Source: Acanthochlamys bracteata
Taxonomy: Eukaryota > Streptophyta > Magnoliopsida > Pandanales > Velloziaceae
DNA length: 64,000 bases
Direction: 5' to 3'
Assembly (NCBI GenBank): GCA_019914995.1
Contig: CM034128.1
Location: 9,455,501-9,519,500 of the forward strand
Position 1 is the first letter of the stretch, and every line of letters begins with the position of its first letter. The notes beneath the pieces were generated by a model. That model made no database searches and had not been told where the DNA came from. It saw nothing but the letters and a program-made list of their open reading frames with translations. The position numbers and the translations under genes are program-made. Shown here one piece after another: positions 12,363 to 24,662 of the stretch.

Positions 12363-12945
12363 CATAGTTGTAAAAATCGGAACGAACGTTGAACCAGAAT
12401 TCTGTCCAGATCAATGGATCACAGATTGACCTGCCAGATTAACGGGTTGATTCGTCATGTCATTAATACTAAAATATTGATGGTAGCGCGAAAGTTTATT
12501 ATTTTTTTGTTAGAAGGCAAAAAAAAAAAATAAACCAACAAAAAAACCATAGAAGAGCAAAAAGATATTCTAAATAATAAATTTCAAAGGAATTTTTTGT
12601 TTTAACAGATTAATAATATAAAAATTAAAAAATTATTAATAATAAATATTTACAAATGAAATATAACTAACATATTTTTTTGCATTATCACATTCAAATA
12701 TAAAAATTAAACTACATATAATTTTTCAATTGAAAACTATTAGTAATTATTTTTATATCAAATTTATCACAAATATAAATTTTTTTAAATTTAATTTAAT
12801 TCGGTTTGATTTAGATGAGTAGGTCGAAGCGATTCGGAACGGATCGATTGTATATACAATTTTATTATTAATCAGGATCGATTTGCGTTCTGAATCAACG
12901 ATTTTTAGATCAATCGGACGAGTTGGTCTGAGTTTTACGATTATG
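12363..12945. mobile_element. hAT-like MITE, family 1 copy A
   Basis: Terminal repeats: left CATAGTTGTAAAAATC, right (reverse complement) CATAATCGTAAAACTC. Flanks are GTATGACA (12355-12362) and ATATGACA (12946-12953), an 8-bp target duplication with one mismatch, as expected for hAT. The interior is AT-rich with poly-A tracts. The same family occurs in the opposite orientation at 27312-27937. Confidence 0.7.
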
Positions 12946-13615
12946 ATATGACACCTGAGATAGATCATCGATTTTGGTGATATTGGGCGTTGCGTTTGAG
13001 TAATTCTTCCTATTTTTATTTTTTGAAATTTTTTTATAACATTATAGAATTCTTAAAATTTTAAAAATATGAATAAATTATACCTTATAAAAAAACCTCC
13101 TTAAGTTAGCAATTCTATCACACCATTAACAGGATTTGTATATTATTTTCTTGTTCCTGCGGCCGACATCGTCTCTTAGATGTGCTTAAGCTTTTCTAAC
13201 TCTTTTTTTATCATAATTTTTTAATAAAATTTTAAATATGTTGTATATATTTTTTAAAATGAGAATTAATAAAATTTTATTATTATTTATTTATTAAAAA
13301 TTTATTAAAATTTTAACACCTTTTAATTAAAAAATTTTTTAAATACTTTCAAATATCCTCATATTGAACGAGTCATTGGGTTTTCGAGTATTTTATCTTT
13401 CAGTTTGAAGAGTTGGATGTAAATTCTTCTCCATGTGTTGCATCTCTGCCAATAAAAATCTCAGCGAGTACTTACGAGCTTCTTCCTCGCATTGTCTACC
13501 ACAAGTATCCGGACGTCAGTCTATCTCGTAACAGGCCACGTTAGTCTATGATTGATGTTACCAAACCACTTATAATGGCCTGATTGTAAAAAGAAAAGCC
13601 ATATTGATTTGATCT

Positions 13616-14122
13616 TAGCGGTGGCGATTCAAATTTCTAGATCGATTTCGGATCGATCCATATAATAATTGGATCAAAATTGTTCAACTCTAATTCAACC
13701 AATTTATTTATATGAATCAAAATTATCAACCCTAATTTAACCTATTTATAATCGAATCAAATTCAGATCGATCCATTAAAAAATTATAAATATTAATTTT
13801 TAATAATAATATATATAAATTATTAATTATGATATATTTAAAAAGAAAAATATTAATTTTGACAAAATTTATAAATTAAATAAAAATAAGTTAAATTAAG
13901 ATAAATTAATATATATATATATATACAAATTAAATTCAAAATTTTTGTTTTTTTTATTAAATATAATATACTATATAAATAGTTATGCAGATTAAACGGA
14001 TAATTTCGGGTCAATCTGAATTCATTTAAAATTTTTGGGTCATTTTTGAGTCGATCCGAATTTAATTTTTGGGATCGATTTTGAATCAGATTTTCGGATC
14101 GGGTCAAAATTTGCCATCCCTA
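13616..14122. mobile_element. hAT-like MITE, family 2
   Basis: Starts TAGCGGTGGCGATTCAAAT and ends with the inverse of TAGGGATGGCAAATTTTGA, the TAGGG(A/G)TGGCAA end common in plant hAT MITEs. The flanks share TTGATC (TTTGATCT on the left, CTTGATCC on the right), a worn 8-bp duplication. The interior holds GATCGATCC motifs and AT-rich DNA, including a (TA)n run near 13911. Confidence 0.55.
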
Positions 14123-14592
14123 CTTGATCCTATCTAAGAACAAAATACTTCTCAAATCAGTGTAGTAGGAATACTCGGGCTCAGCTAGAGAGGTTATAAT
14201 CCGAAGCCGATGTTATGAAGCTGCCAAACCTAATCATATGTGTACGACATTGTAAATCCTTGTTTGCTTAATTTTGCAAAAACGGAAAACTGCCAATTGA
14301 AAGTCAGTGGCGGGGTGCTGAAGTCTCTTTTTCTCTCTCTAATCCTTCTCTTCACGTTCAGTACTTCACCGCTCCGTCACCGAACCAAAATCAGAAAGCA
14401 AACCAACACCAACACCTTCTTTCTACCAGCGCGCCAAACGCGTTCTCACTCTGTTTCATCTTAACAGCACTGAGCCAGATCTCTCCATCAATTACCGGCA
14501 TTGCTCACCGTTCACCACCAGATCTCTTTCACTGATAACTCCCCTTTGTTCAATTTCCCGCATTGAATTGGTTCCTGATCTCTACACTACCA

Positions 14593-17500
14593 ATGGATGG
14601 CGGTGTCACAATCCGTGTCCCGTACAGGCATCTCAATGAAGCAGAGCTAGAACTTGTTAGTCTAGATTCACCACCTGGTGGAGAAATCGTCAACGTCCAT
14701 GATCAGGTCGATGGTGCAGAAAGGCCCTCTGTTTCTTCCTCTACTGGAGAAGGAACGAATATGAAGCCTAGGAGTAGTTTGAAGACGCTCACACTTGGAT
14801 CTATGGTTGCTGCTGGAGTTCAGTTCGGTTGGGCGCTCCAGTTATCGCTCTTGACTCCATACATTCAGGTCTGGCAATCCGTTAATCTACACTTTGTTTA
14901 CTTTCTGATTAAGTTTTTTGATACTGAATTAGTTTTACGGAGTACGAATTTATTGCATGACGATTGATGGAGTGCGGTTAATTTGGTAGCTGTTTTGTTG
15001 ATCAATCTGTTGTTTTATTGAAAGGAATCCTTGTATATTCAGGTCTAGTCATGACAGAAGCACCAATTGTTTGAGTTGAATTTGAACCTGAGAGTTTGTG
15101 ATATAATGAGTTGACGGATGCTGGAATGACTCTCTCTGGCTGTCTGAAAAAATCACTTATGCATTTAGATGGCATCTGTTAATAAATTGGGTGAAGTGGA
15201 TGTATAACTATGTTTTTTCCATTGACATACTAGCAAGGCTTTAAAAAATTGCTTATTGTTGGAAACCCGTGAAAGACTCTTTTATGTGGTAGCAACTCCA
15301 TTTTCCCTGACTGGTAGGTGTAAACCTTTTCGTTTATGGAAAGGTGCAAACTTTTTGGCAGGCTGTATTTGCCTAATTTACACTGTCTTATTTTATACTT
15401 TCCATCTCGCAGACACTAGGAATACAACATGCGTTCTCTTCATTCATTTGGCTATGCGGTCCTATTACCGGATTAGTGGTAAGCACAGGAGGTTCTTGTT
15501 TTGCTTTCCTGTTTCTCTATTATGGTGTACTCATTCAATTCCTGTTCAACTACAAGCAGTTTCCTCATTAAACATTGGAAAAAGCTGCTCAGTACACATT
15601 TTATGACTTTATCTCATTTTACCCTATCAATAATAGATGTCTTAAAATTTTTTTTTATCACTCTAAATTTTACAGAGTTGACGTATGCTCCAGTAATCTG
15701 ATGTTAATGCAAAATTCACCAAGTATGGACTATGGACATATTCAAGTTTAGCGTTCACATGTGCCTTTCTTGTAGATTAACCTCATGTTTACTAAAATCA
15801 CACTTGAATTCAAAGTCATGGGCTGTTTCTATTTGTCTTATGCAGGTTCAACCATGTGTAGGTATATGGAGTGATAAATGCCGTTCAAAATATGGAAGGA
15901 GGCGGCCATTTATATTTATTGGAGTTTTGATGATATCTGCTGCTGTGAGTGGTGCAAGTTTCTTGACCGTATCTTTGGTTCCTTTTTATTCGCTTGTTCT
16001 AATTTTTTACCTAATTTGCGGTCTAGGTCACCTTAATTGGATCTTCTGCTGACTTAGGATACATATTAGGAGACACATCAGAAGTTTGCAAGTAAGATTC
16101 TTCCATATTGCTGGTTGTTTGAAATCTGTAGATTTGGACTTGACATAAATTCTTGAATGAACAGGGTATATAAGGGTCCACGATGGAGAGCTGCTGCAGT
16201 ATTTATAATTGGTTTCTGGATGGTGGATCTTGCCAATAACACAGTGCAAGTTAGTCTCTTTAATTATTCTAACTACTGCCATAGTAAGCAACTTAGATAT
16301 GTATATTCAATGGGAATTGCCGTAGTTATTACTTTAGGTTGAATGACACCGTGTTTCAACTTCTAACTGTTTCTGTGTTATTTCGCAGGGTCCTGCTCGT
16401 GCCCTACTGGCTGATCTCTCAGGTGAATTTATGTTCACTTCCAGGTTATTTTCAGACGTGAAATTTATGCGATTTGAAATTTTGAATATAACCTTTGAGA
16501 AAGGGTTGAAGACATGTATGGACTTTTAAAACTCAATAGGGTTCTTCGTCTAAATTAGGTGCCAACCAATGCAATCTTGCAAACGCAGTTTTCTGCTCTT
16601 GGATGGCGCTTGGCAACATTCTAGGTTTCTCTGCAGGGGCTAGTGGAAATTGGCACAGGTAATTTAATGATGATAATCTAGCCTTTTTTTTGTTGATTAG
16701 GGATTTGTTTGAGTTCCTTTAAAAATTGCACAGTTATCACTTTAAAATAATGTATCATCACAAAGTTGTAAGAATGATATTTGATGCTTTCAGGCTTTTC
16801 ACCATTCCCCTATGTTCTATTAAGGCTAATGCTAACTTATATTAGGAATTATTGAGCTTCATGATAAATGGAAACAATGAAGATAACAGGGACCTTACTG
16901 ATGATATAACTATTGATGAAACATAATGGCAATGTACGGTTCCATAATCTGCATTGTTGAAGTGATATGTATCATTGAGGATGACATTAATGACGTAGAT
17001 TCTCCTTAAGATAGGAGTGTACCTACCATACCTACTTATCATTATTTTATATTTATTTATATGTTTCTTTGGTATTTTTGTTTTGGTATATGGTTGTCAA
17101 GTGAAGGCTTGATTTACTACTCAGCCACCCCTTGTCTTCTTTTGCTTGCTTGTTTAAAGAAAATTTTGTTTTAGTTGGATCATATAGTTACTTATTGGTG
17201 CTGATTATATATACAGAAAGAATATAGTTCGGACATAGATATATATATCAATTGAAATATGTAAAAGTCTTATTACATGCTGACATATATATATATATAT
17301 ATGGTACTTTTGAGGTTTAACAAAAGTCGTATTTAAGCTTATAAAGCTTATAAAGAAATAAACTAATTTCTTTTTGTGCATTTCTGGTTTCTTAGACATT
17401 ATGCTTTATCTGAGTAATCATTTCAAGCAGATGGTTTCCCTTTCTGACCACAAGAGCTTGCTGTGAAGCATGTGGAAATTTGAAGGCGGCATTTTTAGTG

Positions 17501-20457
17501 GCTGTGGTGAGTTCATCTCCTAATATGATATATTTCAGTCAGTTGTTTTACCTTGCATTTAGAGTTCTGTGTATACATTTGTTATTTGGTTAGCTTAATT
17601 CTTTGTGCAGTATTTACCACAGCAGTCTTCAGCTTTGATGTGCAGATTAGAGGAACGCATATGCTCTAATTGATAAGATTCCACAATAATTATGCATGGG
17701 TAAATTGGACTCTAGAAGATTCCCAAGAACCACTAACAGATAAGACATTGGTTCAGTTTGAATGGTATCTAAAAGATTAATGTCAATATAATCACTCGTC
17801 GACTCAGAGGAGGTTCCTCTTAACCAATTAACCAAAAATTAACTGTAGGGCCATTGCCAATCCCAACATGATAAATTTGCAAATTCCTTCTAGCCTTTAC
17901 AATTTCTTCCTAATAGGTGATGATTTTTATATTGATAATTCCAATCTCAATTGGTAATTCTGTATTTTGCACAAATCAACATAGTGATTCATCTACAATT
18001 ATATCAACTTTTATAAGCTGCATTCATAAGATTGGCATTTTTGAATGTTTGGATTATGAATACCTAGCCCCCCATCGATTTTGTGAGAGCAAACATGTTT
18101 CCAATCCATCAAGTGTAGTCCACTAGAATTTGTATTACTGGTCCACAAAAAGGACCTCATAATGGATTCAATTCATTTGAAGAATTGTTTTGGATTCGGT
18201 AAGCAACTCATAGCATAACTAGGGGACAGAAGAAAGAACTGATTTGATAAGCACTTGTGCTACTGCTAGTGAAAGACTTTTAGCTTTCTAGTCACCAACT
18301 CTCTTAAGAATAGTCTCTTTTAAATAGTCAAGATATGCATCCGTAGCTTACAATCGGGTAGGGGTATACGGAGATATTTCCAAGGTAATTGTTGATAAGC
18401 GTCTAGATGGAATTTTACAATGTTTAATACGAAGATTGTCGGAAGTAAAATCTTTATTTGTTCAAATTAATATTGTCAAGTCATATTACAGTTTGTGTTC
18501 ATGATTGACCTCCAAGACTATATAAATTCAGTCTGGTGCCTAACTAGCAATAATGAAGATCATAGTTTGAAATTGCATTTTCATTGATATTTCTTATTGA
18601 ATTGTTATTTCCTTGGTTTAGATATGGATTTTCCTCTTTTATAAAATATGGAAGTTGATCAATTTGGGTAGAAAAATGTTGAATATATGTATGCATGCTG
18701 TGAGATGAGGGTACTCTAATGTTTTTCTTTACATTCAATATAGCGGATATTTATGTGAACAAATTGAAGTCAAACATCTGTATTCCTGTTTGGGATAGTA
18801 TATAGAGTTTTCTCTCTTCCGTCTTTACTTATCAATTCATATTATATTAGAAGACTTGTTCCGATCTGAATATAATAGAAATCAGATGTTAGTTAATATC
18901 TTCAAACCTCTGCCTACAATTTTGTGGCAATGTTACATTGACCTTTTCTGTCATTTCATATTGGATTATGAATCTTGGGTTTTGACTTTGTCGGGTATCT
19001 GTGGGTTCTTGCATTGATCTGTCTGACATACTGGTGCCTTTTACTATGGACCTTTCTATTCGTAGATGGTAGATGTGAATAATCTTATAGAGACCGCAAA
19101 AGAGAATTTTCCTTAGTCCTAACTTTCTGTTTATTGCATCAGTTTAAGTCCTTTGAAGGGATATCTATTTACCAGTGTTTTCTCAATAAGCAGGCTCATC
19201 AATTTGACTGTGTTTTCATGGTAATATCTGTGCTTCAGGTGTTCCTCATTTTCTGTACAGCTGTGACTTTATACTTTGCCGATGAAGTGCCCTTGGAACC
19301 AATAGCTGCACATTACTCCACTGATGCTGCACCTCTATTGAGAGAACATCAGCAAAATGGTCATGGCTCATCAGAGGCAAATTTGACGAAGTTGGAAAAC
19401 GGGTATAAGTCTGGCACAGAAGCTGACAGTAAAGGACGCTTGGATAGCTCCTTTCCTTCTAATGTGAATGAAGACCAGCTCCAAAGTTTTAGTGATGGAC
19501 CTGGAGCTGTTTTGGTGCAGCTTTTGACAAGTTTGAGAAACTTGCCACCTGGAATGCATTCAGTACTAATTGTCATGGCCCTTACATGGGTACGTTAGTC
19601 ACTGCTGTTGTATGCATTTTTTCAGCAAATCTAATTAACCAATCATTTTTTTATTTCTTCGCCTTTCCATATTTTCACTTTTTTCAGTGTATTTTTGGAG
19701 TTCTTCTGTTGACATTGTATAATCACGGCCTTACTGACTTCATGTAACACTCTTATAAATAAACATTGTGCAGCTTTTCAGAATTCAAATTGTTAAAATG
19801 AGTTTCTCTGTGCAGCTATCATGGTTTCCCTTCTTCCTTTTTGACACTGATTGGATGGGTCGTGAAGTTTACCGTGGAGATCCAAACGGTGCTTCTTATG
19901 AAGAGGAAACCTATCAACTGGAGTCAGGGAAGGTGCATTTGGATTGTTGCTAAATTCAGTAAGAGTTCTTTGTTAATGATATATTCGTTAAATCATATAT
20001 TTTCTTAATAGAGCCAACGGCATAGCAGTGGCAGCAGATGTAAATAATTCTCCGATCTTTTGATTAGGTTGATTCTTGGGATCAGCTCTTTTCTTATTGA
20101 ACCAATGTGTCAAAGACTTGGATCAAGAGTGGTGTGGGCAATGAGCAACTTCATTGTGTTTGTCTGTATGGCGACAACTTCAATCATAAGTTTGTTTTCA
20201 ATCAATGAACATTACAATGGAATTCAGCACGTAATTGGAGCAAATAGGACAATTAAAATTGCAGCTTTAGTTGTATTCTCAATTCTTGGATTTCCTCTAT
20301 CTGTAAGCATCAGTCTAGCAACAAATTTTCTGTTTTTCGATGTCTCAAAGTAGCGAGGAAAGACTCTTACATTGTTGTACTTTGCAGGTTACATACAGTG
20401 TTCCATTTTCTGTAACTGCAGAATTGACAGCTGATTCAGGAGGTGGACAAGGTTTGT

Positions 20458-20504
<47 letters not shown>

Positions 20505-21070
20505 CATCATGCATATTCCCAAATGTGTTAATTTCACTTCTTGTGCTTCTATTTCCATGCTGCGTTGTGTTTTCAAGCAGTAGACTTTGTCTTCTAAATA
20601 AACATGTATTTGCAGGATTAGCTACTGGTGTCTTGAATCTGGCCATTGTCATCCCTCAGGTTTTGCCCTCTTCTCTTCTTTTAATATGAGATTATATTTC
20701 AGCTTGTCTTTTGATGAACCTACGGCTTTTCTCTAGCTTTTCTATTGTGCTCAGTTTGTTTTCATGAATGCCCATGCTTAGTTCTTTTATTTTTGTGTAA
20801 CTTGGGAAAGGATTTCCATCATCAGTTGTTTGATTGTCTGCCTTTATTGTTCCATTTAGATGACATATTTACTCATTTGTTATTGAAATCTGTTTCCAGA
20901 TGATTGTATCCCTAGGAGCAGGTCCGTGGGATGCTCTATTTGGCGGGGGAAACATACCCGCATTCATCTTAGCATCCGCCTTTGCTCTTGCTTCTGGCAT
21001 CTTTGCCGTGAGGAAGCTTCCGAAACTCTCAGGAAACTACCAGTCTGCTGGTTTCCATGGATTTGGTTGA
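14593..21070 (+). CDS. SUT2: Sucrose/H+ symporter, SUC3/SUT2 clade, with a -1/+1 frameshift pair
   Basis: Fourteen exons: 14593-14868, 15413-15478, 15846-15944, 16027-16091, 16165-16249, 16389-16422, 16559-16658, 17431-17506, 19239-19589, 19816-19958, 20068-20302, 20388-20451, 20616-20659 and 20900-21070. A 14-exon layout, a long N-terminus (IRVPYRHLNEAELELV) and an enlarged central loop (exon 9, DEVPLEPIAAHYST...) mark the SUC3/SUT2 type. Carrier motifs include GVQFGWALQLSLLTPY, GRRRPFIFIG, DLANNTVQGPARALLADLSG and LSWFPFFLFDTDWMGREVY. The protein is a 12-helix proton-sucrose symporter of the plasma membrane or vacuole. Exon 10 lacks one base at CTGGAGTCAGGG (the conserved frame needs GGAGTCAGGG read as GVRE), giving TAA at 19951. 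Exon 11 then carries one extra base (GTTGATTCTT for GTTGTTCTT), restoring the frame. Without the stop the chain is 602 codons. Real lesion or consensus error is undecided. Confidence 0.88.
17284..17302. repeat. (AT)n microsatellite in SUT2 intron 7
   Basis: A short run of alternating A and T in the 770-bp intron before exon 8. It is simple sequence with no other signal. Confidence 0.8.
17507..19238 (+). other. Long SUT2 intron 8
   Basis: A 1.7-kb AT-rich intron between exons 8 and 9. The sequence at 17650-18540 reads differently from the flanking intron (many short CAAT/ATTG words, open frames of ~65 residues), and may be an old insertion, but I found no terminal repeats or coding domain. 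Confidence 0.4.
20460..20500. repeat. (CT)n microsatellite in SUT2 intron 12
   Basis: About 20 uninterrupted CT units just after the donor of exon 12. It is non-coding and likely to vary in length between individuals. Confidence 0.95.
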
Positions 21071-22325
21071 TTCAGTTTGGCTTCATGGTATGTTTTCAAT
21101 ACTAAAGCTCTTCAAATGAAGAATACCCTTTTGTTGATCTCGCATTCCACATATTCCATTTGATTCTTTCTTATTGATTGATTGTAAATATTTCTCCTCG
21201 CTATAAATAGACACGTAGGTTCTTTCCCATATTTGGATATAGATAGGTTTCCTCGCCACTTGTAAAAAGAGAATCTCCAAGGAGAATCATCATAGAAATT
21301 CACTCTTGTAACATATATTTGTAAATTTTAACATAGTACATTCTTACAATTGTTTTCATCCGTTTACTGAAATAATTTTTTCATGTTAAAGGAATGTTTG
21401 CACCAAAATCTTTAAACTCAGAGTGACTTAAAGCATCATAATGTATTTATTGTCTGGTGATGGGTTGTTTCTTTAGGATCCTATTTCTAATAGAGTCCTT
21501 TGGATGTTTATGCAACATATCGATTCCAAAGTTGATTTCTTTATCTTAATTTGTAGACCTATCAAATAACAGAAGCTATTGTTGATGACTTCCAAGTTCT
21601 CGGATGGTTTCTTTCTTGCAAACACAAGCTTAGACAACTGAGAAACACCCATCAGATTTCCCTTTTTGTTTACAAAAGAAAGCTAATAAAAACAGAAAAG
21701 AGGAAATAAAAGCACAATGAGAAATATCTTTTGCAATTTCTGCGAGAAGTCAGAAGCTAAATTTGGTAGAGATACCTAAATATGAAAAGGCTCTTGCCAA
21801 ACCATTTTGCTCATTCCTCTAGATTGTAACGCTAAAATTGCATAATCTGTAAAGGAAGGAAACAAAAGACGGAAAGATAAGTATGTCCTACGTGCAATTA
21901 AAATCTGCTTGCTCCAGTTACAGCTGTGTTTTCAGTATATATATATAGATTATGTTAGAATGCAATAGTGACAAACAGCACCATGCTTCATAATTCAGCT
22001 GGTTGAAGAAGCCGCTAATAAGCTAATTGACAGCTTGATAGTTGAAGAATGCATCCATCCTTCCTTGCTCGAGGATAACAGAAAGATTGGAAAAGTTGGC
22101 ATTTCAGAAATATCGGACAGAAATATATTCCATTGTTTCCAGTTGGTTGATTTCCGTCCAACGTGGTAATTCCTACGCCAAACGTTCTCTCATCCTTCCT
22201 GACTGCTAGATTGAGTTCATATAAAATGCACCGTTCTCTTGCAACTTCAACTCAGAGCCAACCATTCTTTCTGCGCAGCACTAAAGAAACAGAAGTGACT
22301 TGTTTATCCATAATTTGAAGCAGCA
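21071..22325. other. SUT2 3' flank and POR copy 1 upstream region
   Basis: No gene is recognised. The right end (about 22140-22325) carries the POR promoter block that is repeated ahead of copy 2. Confidence 0.5.
22220..22226 (+). promoter_or_regulatory. TATA box of POR copy 1
   Basis: TATAAAA in the context GAGTTCATATAAAATG, 106 bases before the ATG at 22326. The same context (AAGTTCATATAAATA) precedes POR copy 2, together with upstream words such as CCAAAC and ATCCTT-CTGAC, so the promoter was copied with the gene. Confidence 0.6.
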
Positions 22326-23538
22326 ATGGCTCTACAGGGCTCTATCATTCCATCAGCTGTCTCTTCGCACAAGGAGGTAATGATAATGCTTTAGGAAACA
22401 GGTTCACTTTGCTGTCATCACTGGTGCCTCATCAGGGCTTGGCCTGGCAACAGCTAAGGCATTGGCTGAGACCAGGAAATGGCATGTTATCATGGCATGC
22501 AGGGACTACCTAAAGGCCGACAAGGCAGCCCGATCGTCAGGCATTGCCAAGGAGAGTTACACGATTATGCACCTTGACCTTGCATCTCTTGACAGCGTTC
22601 GCCAATTTGTTGATACCTTCAGGAAATCTGGCAGGCCTCTTGACGTGCTTGTTTGCAATGCAGCAATTTATCATCCAACCGCAAACAAGCTGACATTCAC
22701 TACAGAGGGTTATGAGATGAGCGTTGGCGTAAACCACCTTGGCCACTACCTTCTAGCAAGGCTCCTCTTTGATGATATTAACAAATCTGGTTACCCCTCG
22801 AAGCGCCTTATCCTTGTGGGCTCCATAACTGGTAATGAACAATGAGTTCAATCTACATTGCTACCATCTTTGAAGCCTAATCGTCAATTTCCTTGCATAT
22901 ATAAAAGTAGAGGGTAAAAACAAGACGTGCCTGTACTTGCAATGGTGGTAATGTTACAGGAAATACAAACACTCTTGCCGGAAATGTGCCACCAAAGGCG
23001 AACCTTGGAGACCTTCGAGGACTCGCTGGTGGCTTGAGTGGTCTTGGAGGCTCTGCAATGATAGATGGTGGCAGGTTCGACGGAGCAAAGGCATACAAGG
23101 ATAGCAAGGTATGTAACATGCTGATGGTGCAAGAGTTTCACAGGCGGTACCATGAGGAGACAGGCATTACTTTTGCCTCCCTTTACCCTGGATGCATAGC
23201 CACAACCGGTCTCTTCAGGGAGCACATCCCTCTGTTCCGCCTCCTCTTCCCTCCATTCCAGAAGTTCATTACCAAAGGGTTCGTTTCAGAAGAAGAATCT
23301 GGCAAAAGACTGGCGCAGGTATGCAAAGTAGTGCTTCTGGTGGTCATTTGCCTGCAAGTACACTAGTTCTTATGTGGTTTCTTATACGGATGTAGTAATT
23401 GTTTGGTTCAGGTTGTATACTGGAGCTGGAACAAGGATTCAGCTTCGTTTGAGAACCAGCTCTCTGAAGAGGCCAGTGACACAGAGAAGGCAAAGGAAGG
23501 TGTGGGAGATCAGTGAGAAGCTGGTTGGCCTAGCTTAA
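22326..23538 (+). pseudogene. POR: Protochlorophyllide oxidoreductase, tandem copy 1 - decayed
   Basis: Keeps exon 1 (22326-22376, MALQGSIIPSAVSSHKE), the SDR core (22402-22831, [19 protein letters not shown], ending SITG), exon 4 (22960-23318, with the catalytic YKDSK and the POR block [22 protein letters not shown]) and the last exon (23412-23538). The light-dependent POR enzyme reduces protochlorophyllide with NADPH in plastids. Lesions: exon 2 and the first part of exon 3 (rest of the transit peptide and mature N-terminus) are deleted, leaving only 25 bases between exon 1 and the core, too short for an intron and with a TAG in the read-through frame; 30 bases are missing at the start of the last exon (the SDPSLTKSG block); one inserted A near 23493 shifts the C-terminus to TGA at 23516. 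It is very close in sequence to copy 2. Confidence 0.85.
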
Positions 23539-24662
23539 GTTTGGCTATTCCTCCTCGAGAGAAAGCTTATTCATTCAATTGACAGTGAAGATGTTACTAG
23601 ATATAAATTTGTGTGTATAATTTCAGATTAATTAGAAAGTGAGATCCATATTGGGATTGAGAGCAACATTGCATACAAGCATGTAGAACTTTTGAAAGAA
23701 ACTCAAGTAGTTCCATGACAGAAATTATATCAAGTCAATTTCATGAAAGAGTATATTTCATGCATGTAGATTTCATGAAAGAGTATATCAAGTCAATTTC
23801 TTGCATGCAAGAATATTAGTTTAGTGGGGGGTCTGTACAACAAAATAAATTGTTGTTAGACGAGTAGAAGAATCTTTGTGGGTACAAGCTTTCACAGATA
23901 AGTTTATCAACTGCTATCTCATATGAATCATTTTAAGAAGGAATTGACTACCTTCGGTTTCTTTAGATATTTAGAAGTATTTTTTAATTTTATTTTATTT
24001 TAATTTTTTATTCATATTTTTTAATAATTTTTTACACCACTCTCTAAAAAAATTTAAAAATTATATAATTTTATATCATAAATATAACGATTGTATAATT
24101 CATTCTCAAATCAAACGATTGTTAACTCAAGTCCGTAAATTCTCAATGAGTTTGAAGGAGAAATCCTTAAACATATATTGAGCCGTCTCTAACCTTTCTT
24201 TTTTGTTTCTCTTATCTCCAATCTATCCTGATCCAAATTCTTAAGACAATTGAAAATAGTCTTTCTTTGTTTCGGAATCCTTACCACCAAAACAAACGTG
24301 AAGCAATTTATTTTTGGCTTTTCGTTACTTCTTTGAAAACTACAAACACCTGCTTCCTTCGTGATACATATCCTCTTTTTTTTTTATAATGTTTTGTTGC
24401 ATGATAGAGAAAAGCAACCAAAGAAAGGGACATCTCTCCCTTGAGGATAATAAAAGTATCCCATAGAGGATATTTTACAAAATATCAGACAGAAATCCAA
24501 ACTAAGAACCTATAATTGGATTAACATAGCTAATTCCAAAACCAAACATTATCCTTTATCCTTGCTGACCGCCACCATAAGTTCATATAAATATAACATT
24601 ATTCATGCCAACAATTTTCATTCAGTGCCAACAATTCTCAGCAGTCCCTTTTATTCCTGTAT
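23539..24662. other. Spacer between POR copies 1 and 2
   Basis: The 3' flank of copy 1 contains a small direct repeat of TTTCATGAAAGAGTATAT at about 23740-23790. AT-rich DNA follows (about 23970-24080), then the copy 2 promoter. Confidence 0.45.
24586..24593 (+). promoter_or_regulatory. TATA box of POR copy 2
   Basis: TATAAATA, 77 bases before the ATG at 24663, inside the promoter block shared with copy 1. Confidence 0.6.

Larger units (their letters stand above)
11311..14592. other. Intergenic region with two small hAT-like elements
   Basis: P4H 3' flank to about 12350, then the element at 12363-12945, unremarkable AT-rich DNA, the element at 13616-14122, and the SUT2 5' leader with a pyrimidine-rich tract (about 14325-14350). 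No gene is recognised; the open frames at 11943, 12753 and 13853 have no homology that I can see. Confidence 0.5.

Noticed and set aside
13853-14107. 84-residue open frame on the minus strand
   Set aside because: It lies wholly within the hAT-like element 13616-14122 and is AT-rich low-complexity translation.
20389-20652. 87-residue minus-strand open frame with an Arg-Glu repeat
   Set aside because: The RERERER tract is the (CT)n microsatellite of SUT2 intron 12 read backwards.
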